NCBI GenBank assembly: GCA_963796565.1
Contig: CAWCMA010000001.1
Location: forward strand, 558,001 to 622,000
Length of the DNA stretch: 64,000 nt
DNA from: JAKAVN01 sp963796565
GTDB taxonomy: Bacteria; Desulfobacterota; Binatia; Binatales; Binataceae
Direction of reading: 5' to 3'
Shown here: positions 63,945 to 64,000 of the stretch, piece after piece
How positions within the stretch are numbered: the stretch's first letter is position 1
Layout of the letters: the number at the start of each line of letters is the position of its first letter
The notes under the pieces: model-generated
Told to the model about the DNA's origin: nothing
Database searches by the model: none
Seen by the model: only the letters and a program-made list of their open reading frames with translations
Position numbers and translations under genes: made by a program

Positions 63945-64000
63945 ATGGCTCGTTTCCTTAGAAACGCGAAGCGGGCGTTGCTGGCGCTCGCTCTTCTCGC
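63945..64000 (+). CDS. Start of a probable TamB-like gene (truncated by window)
   Basis: Only 18 codons are visible: MARFLRNAKRALLALALL. It looks like an N-terminal membrane anchor. TamB usually follows TamA and has this topology. Identity rests on context. Confidence 0.4.
   Translation, partial: MARFLRNAKRALLALALL

Overview
The window is GC-rich bacterial chromosome (roughly 60-65 % G+C) from a Gram-negative organism: it carries SecA with a C-terminal zinc tail, type I glutamine synthetase, dimer-type citrate synthase and an Omp85 outer-membrane protein next to the start of what is probably TamB. Gene content and style suggest a soil or groundwater deltaproteobacterium-like or Binatota-like lineage. 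That placement is inference; no rRNA or other phylogenetic marker was searched.

Region 1 (1-33 kb) is ordinary chromosome with intact genes, mostly on the minus strand. It holds two tandem sulfotransferases, a small Rieske ferredoxin, argJ and secA. A tightly overlapping operon follows: engB, a family 2 glycosyltransferase, a hypothetical gene, a radical-SAM SPL-like gene and murI. Then come a PEBP-like secreted protein, an orphan helix-turn-helix protein, an SDR and an aldo/keto reductase, a nickel/cobalt permease, DUF1634-TauE/SafE, pyrF, chrA, cinA, pgpA and a cytidylate-kinase-like/BON fusion. On the plus strand are a deoxyhypusine-synthase-like gene with cysQ; further on are an MFS transporter, an XRE regulator, an acyl-CoA dehydrogenase, a DUF1646 transporter, glnA with a clear terminator, and an mscS-family channel.

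Region 2 (33-55.7 kb) is accessory. A membrane glycosyltransferase is followed by two frameshifted tandem GT87 genes. Next is a truncated, mosaic, contractile-tail prophage read right to left. It has a Mu-like head block (protease/scaffold, DUF2190 decoration protein, major capsid, gp36, gp37) joined to a P2-like tail block (sheath, tube, chaperone with a probable -1 frameshift, tape measure, U, X, D, V, gp25/W, J, I, fibres, and a pectate-lyase-fold/LamG protein). Portal, terminase, integrase/transposase and lysis genes are absent. Capsid, gp36, tape measure and the distal tail protein each appear to carry a frameshift, so the prophage is probably decaying. A C2H2 zinc-finger gene sits inside the baseplate operon, and an opposite-strand membrane-protein gene sits between chaperone and tape measure.

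Region 3 (55.74-59.86 kb) is bounded by near-identical 37-bp terminal inverted repeats. It carries an IS1595-family transposase, its small partner ORF and about six passenger genes, including a DUF5343 protein and several small unknowns. I read it as a transposon with cargo that may have removed the packaging end of the prophage.

Region 4 (59.88-64 kb) returns to core chromosome: gltA with a strong terminator, a 768-bp stretch with no recognisable gene, a TamA-like Omp85 protein and the first codons of a probable tamB.

The most unusual signals are structural. Long GC-rich inverted repeats are read through in frame at the 5' ends of murI and mscS. Short tandem or direct repeats start at the stop codons of murI, the Rieske gene and argJ.
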